A stretch of 64,000 nt of DNA from a bacterium. Its GTDB lineage: Bacteria; Bacillota; Clostridia; Oscillospirales; Acutalibacteraceae. This document shows, in pieces, positions 61,296 to 64,000 of the stretch. The notes under the pieces were generated by a model that did not search any database, had not been told where the DNA came from, and saw nothing but the letters and a program-made list of their open reading frames with translations. The translations under genes and the position numbers were made by a program. The stretch covers positions 1 to 64,000 of the forward strand of contig JAHLAX010000048.1 of assembly GCA_020625875.1 (NCBI GenBank). The letters are read 5' to 3'. Numbering within the stretch: the first letter of the stretch is position 1; the number at the start of each line of letters is the position of its first letter.

Positions 61296-62177
61296 ATGAT
61301 GATTGCTGAATGGTTTAACAGCATTTTAGCGGTTTTTAAAACAATACAGTTTAATGATATTATAGATATATTGGCTGTTACTTTTATTATTTTCGGACTA
61401 TTCAGAATCATCCGCGAGACCAGAGCGGAACAGCTTTTAAAAGGCGTAGTGATTCTTCTCGCGGTGTATATTATCTCCATGATTTTCAGCTTGACCATGA
61501 TGACTAGTCTGCTCAGGCTGTTGTTTGAGTTCTCTGTTTTGATTATAGCTATTGTATTTCAGCCCGAGCTCAGAAAAGCGCTTGAACGCCTGGGCAAGAC
61601 AGGCTTCTGGAAATACTTTAACGCTATAAAGAACGGCAAGAACGATGAAAACATCGCTATGGTAAAAAAATCTATCGTAGCCGTTGCCGATACAGCGACT
61701 CTGTTCTCAAGCTCAAAGACAGGCGCTCTGATAGTTTTTGAGAGGGATGTCAAGCTTTCGGATATTGCAGATACAGGCACAATCCTTAATTCTGACCCGT
61801 CTGTAGCCTTGCTCGGAAATATCTTCTTTAACAAAGCGCCGCTTCATGACGGAGCTACTATAATAAGAGACGGAAAGGTTTTCGCTGCGGGATGTATTCT
61901 TCCGCTTACTAATAAGAATAAAGATATTGACATCAATCTCGGCACACGTCATCGTGCCGCGGTAGGTATGAGCGAGGTTTCTGACGCTGTTATTGTTGTT
62001 GTCAGCGAGGAAACGGGCGCAATATCAATAGCTGTTAACGGTAATCTGAGCAGAGATTATGACCGAGAGACACTCGCGGCACAGCTTCAGAATCTGCTTT
62101 TGGATGATACCAAGGTTTATGTCAAGAAGTCGTCCTTATTCTCTTCAAAAAGAAAGGAGAATAAAGATGAAAAATAA
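61296..62177 (+). CDS. cdaA: Diadenylate cyclase CdaA
   Basis: CdaA makes cyclic di-AMP from two ATP. The 293-residue protein has three N-terminal membrane helices (about residues 20-85) and a DAC domain. The domain carries FQPELRKALERLG, the catalytic APLHDGATII and GTRHRAAVGMSE. ATG 61296 and ATG 61299 are both possible after AAAGGAGGTTAT. The partner CdaR overlaps by 11 bases. c-di-AMP controls potassium and osmolyte balance in Bacillota. Confidence 0.96.
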   Translation: MMIAEWFNSILAVFKTIQFNDIIDILAVTFIIFGLFRIIRETRAEQLLKGVVILLAVYIISMIFSLTMMTSLLRLLFEFSVLIIAIVFQPELRKALERLGKTGFWKYFNAIKNGKNDENIAMVKKSIVAVADTATLFSSSKTGALIVFERDVKLSDIADTGTILNSDPSVALLGNIFFNKAPLHDGATIIRDGKVFAAGCILPLTNKNKDIDINLGTRHRAAVGMSEVSDAVIVVVSEETGAISIAVNGNLSRDYDRETLAAQLQNLLLDDTKVYVKKSSLFSSKRKENKDEK

Positions 62178-63444
62178 TAAACACGCGCGTCCAAACAGCA
62201 GGTTTAAACGTCTGTTTAAGAGCAACAAGTTTCTAATCATACTCTCTCTTATAATATCGTTGTCGATATGGGTTGCTATCAGCCTCAGCGATACAAACGA
62301 AACAACTACAACAGTTTCTGATATTCCGATTAGTATTAATCTATCTAAGGATGCGGATCGCAACGGACTTAAAATATTTACAGGTAACGACCAGAAGGCT
62401 TCTGTTACTGTAACGGGTAACCGTTTGACACTTGGATCGATTACAAATGAAGATATTATAATATCCGCTCCCACAGCGGGTACAATATCAACAACGGGCA
62501 CATATCCACTGTCGCTTACTGCTAATAAAGCTAACCCTTCAGACCGTTTTGAAATAACGTCTACAGTTTCTCCTTCGGTAATCACAATATTTGTTGATAA
62601 ACAAAAGAAAGAAAGCTATGATATTGTAAATAAAATCAAATATAATGTTTCCGAAGGGTATCACGCGGTAGTAACAACTTCAGTGGATTCAATCACAGTC
62701 AGCGGTCCTCAGAGCGAGGTTGATAAAGTCGCTTCGGTCGGAATAACAGGTAATATTTCGGGTGAGCTCAAGGACAACACTTCTATTGAATGTGATGTAA
62801 AGCTTTTTGATAATTCAGGCAGCGTAATTACTAGCAATATGATAACGCTTAGCGAAAACAAAGTAACCGCTAATTTCTCGGTGCTTCCGTATAAAGAGCT
62901 TCCGATTAAGATAGCTACCAAAAATAAGCCCTCACAGCTTAATATTGAGGATTATTGTACGGTTATTCCCGACACGGTGAAAATCGCTGCTCCCGCCGAA
63001 ACTCTTGAAAAGTTAAAATCTATCAGCACAAACGAAATTGACTTTGCTACCATAACCAACAAGAGCTACGATTTAGAGAAGAAGCTCGAGATTCCGTCTA
63101 AATGTATCAATATAAGTGATGTCGATACGGTTAATGTTAAGATGAATCTTCATTCTCTTGATTCAAAAACATTGAAGGTAGACAGCGAAAGCTTCACTGT
63201 AAGCGGATTAAGTGACAAATACACCTACAACATTATTACTGAATCGCTTAACATCCAGATAATCGGACCTAGTTCTCAGATTAAAAAGATTACTCAGGCT
63301 GATCTTTCCTGTGAGATTGACGCCTCATCAATTGACGGTACGACAGGCTCAATAACCTTGCCTGTTAAATTCAAGGTTAACGGCGATACTTCTTCGTGGG
63401 TTTACGGTAATTATAAGGTTAATATTTCAATTGATAATTCATAA
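62167..63444 (+). CDS. cdaR: CdaR (YbbR-domain) regulator of CdaA
   Basis: CdaR is the extracytoplasmic partner that modulates CdaA. The protein is 425 residues from ATG 62167, which follows AAAGGAGA; a longer frame from 62059 runs inside cdaA and is not used. One N-terminal membrane helix (about residues 18-38) is followed by about four YbbR repeats. Recurrent units such as VTGNRLTLGSI, VSGPQSEVDKV and IIGPSSQIKKI mark them. glmM, which often follows in Bacillus, is not seen before the window ends. Confidence 0.93.
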   Translation: MKNNKHARPNSRFKRLFKSNKFLIILSLIISLSIWVAISLSDTNETTTTVSDIPISINLSKDADRNGLKIFTGNDQKASVTVTGNRLTLGSITNEDIIISAPTAGTISTTGTYPLSLTANKANPSDRFEITSTVSPSVITIFVDKQKKESYDIVNKIKYNVSEGYHAVVTTSVDSITVSGPQSEVDKVASVGITGNISGELKDNTSIECDVKLFDNSGSVITSNMITLSENKVTANFSVLPYKELPIKIATKNKPSQLNIEDYCTVIPDTVKIAAPAETLEKLKSISTNEIDFATITNKSYDLEKKLEIPSKCINISDVDTVNVKMNLHSLDSKTLKVDSESFTVSGLSDKYTYNIITESLNIQIIGPSSQIKKITQADLSCEIDASSIDGTTGSITLPVKFKVNGDTSSWVYGNYKVNISIDNS

Positions 63445-63445
63445 T

Positions 63446-63467
63446 AAAGCGCGCCTTGGCGCGCTTT
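63446..63467 (+). terminator. GC-rich hairpin after cdaR
   Basis: AAAGCGCGCC and GGCGCGCTTT (63446-63455 with 63458-63467) form a strong stem right after the stop. The following T content is low, so readthrough to the next gene is likely. Confidence 0.7.
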
Positions 63468-63488
63468 ATATTATAAGGAGCAGAATAA

Positions 63489-64000
63489 ATGAAAAGCATA
63501 CTGAACAAATTTACATTTCACTCTATAATAGTTTCGCTTTGCCTGGTCGTTTTGGGCTTCATAATCATTTTAAACGCCAATGATGTATTATTCTGGGTTA
63601 TAAAAGCTCTTGGTGTTTTGCTGCTTATAGACGCTGTTATTCGTTTTATCGGATTTCTTCGCCTGCCTGCGGAAGAAAAAACCATTAAGTTTGATTTAAT
63701 AAGATCAATTATCGAGGCTGTGCTTGGAATAATCGCGCTTGTTAACGCCAGTTCTGTTGTATCTCTTTTGTATATTTTTATAGGTGTTATAATAATTGTA
63801 GAGGGGATTCTTCATATTCAATTTGTATTATCGTACAAAAATATGCTTAATCACTGGATAATTAACTTTTTTATTGCTTTAATTAATATCTTATGCGGTG
63901 TATTTGTTGTGGCTCATCCCATTCTGACGAGCGGAATCGTAAATATAATAATCGGTATTGAGATTATTATTTCGTCTGTTTTGGGATTATGCAGTTATAT
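63489..64000 (+). CDS. DUF308-type multi-pass membrane protein, truncated by the window
   Basis: The frame is open from ATG 63489 (after TAAGGAGCAGAATAA) to the end of the window, 170 codons without a stop. About five or six membrane segments are visible (for example LCLVVLGFIIILN, VLGIIALVNASSVVSLLYIF, INFFIALINILCGVFVV). The paired-helix pattern with conserved Gly resembles DUF308/HdeD-like proteins. The C-terminus is outside the window. Function is not known; the cdaR hairpin lies 21 bases upstream. Confidence 0.7.
   Translation, partial: MKSILNKFTFHSIIVSLCLVVLGFIIILNANDVLFWVIKALGVLLLIDAVIRFIGFLRLPAEEKTIKFDLIRSIIEAVLGIIALVNASSVVSLLYIFIGVIIIVEGILHIQFVLSYKNMLNHWIINFFIALINILCGVFVVAHPILTSGIVNIIIGIEIIISSVLGLCSY

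Noticed and set aside
1-64000. CRISPR array, prophage, transposase, rRNA or tRNA genes
   Set aside because: No regularly spaced repeats, integrase or transposase motifs, rRNA segments or cloverleaf sequences were seen on reading both strands; a tRNA scan would be the decisive check.

Overview
The window is a gene-dense piece of a Gram-positive, endospore-associated Clostridia chromosome. It most resembles the Oscillospiraceae/Ruminococcus group. The grounds are moderate-to-low GC judged by eye, strong purine-rich ribosome-binding sites, sporulation genes (spo0A, spoIVB, a bofA-like gene), PolC-type polymerase, the pyrH-frr-uppS-cdsA-dxr-rseP-ispG-polC cluster, CdaA/CdaR, and short palindromic intergenic repeats of the kind common in these genomes. 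No rRNA, tRNA, CRISPR array, insertion sequence or prophage was seen. No gene-free stretch exceeds 300 bases.

Layout. 1-2316: the 3' end of guaA, then a reverse-strand pair (YdcF-like membrane protein, XRE/zinc-ribbon regulator). 2416-10219: pyrE, radC, uvrB and a divergent type IIA topoisomerase pair, interrupted by a triple-hairpin repeat. 10240-13022: secG, a bofA-like gene, a DUF4364 gene, and nfeD with an SPFH-protein gene. 13078-20185: a purine operon purE-F-M-N, then an archaeal-type IMP cyclohydrolase (PurO-like), a stand-alone AICAR transformylase and purD. 20103-20912: a small membrane-protein/XRE cassette with a consensus promoter and two matching palindromic operators, lying between two copies of a 30-bp repeat. 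20928-25232 (reverse): copA, spo0A, spoIVB. 25398-29477: a P-type ATPase, an unknown membrane protein and cca. 29508-43654: rpsB-tsf, then the long pyrH-to-polC cluster and an AI-2E-family membrane protein. 43666-49860: histidine operon hisZ-G-D-C-B-A-I-E, without hisH or hisF. 49873-56663: mtaB, a GH10-like lipoprotein-type gene, a DUF1294 gene, an RluA-family gene, a small membrane protein, and yajC-tgt-queA. 56708-59820: asd-dapA-dapB. 59872-64000: a DUF3343/cysteine desulfurase pair, cdaA-cdaR, and a DUF308 membrane protein cut by the window end.

How the genes work together. Several blocks are near-complete pathway modules. The purine block covers early steps and the last two steps, the latter on two separate proteins. 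The his block makes most of the histidine pathway but lacks the glutamine amidotransferase/cyclase pair. asd-dapA-dapB feeds lysine and diaminopimelate synthesis. uppS-cdsA-dxr-ispG supplies isoprenoid and phospholipid precursors. tgt-queA make queuosine.

Most of the window is core metabolism and information processing. The most unusual points are: a Spo0A whose phospho-acceptor aspartate position reads as asparagine (N56) with an otherwise normal DNA-binding domain; the twin-palindrome XRE cassette between repeats; the PurO-like/AICARFT arrangement; the missing hisHF; palindromes at the hisZ and cdaA promoters; and a structured leader before rpsB. I did not find a clearly new multi-gene system.
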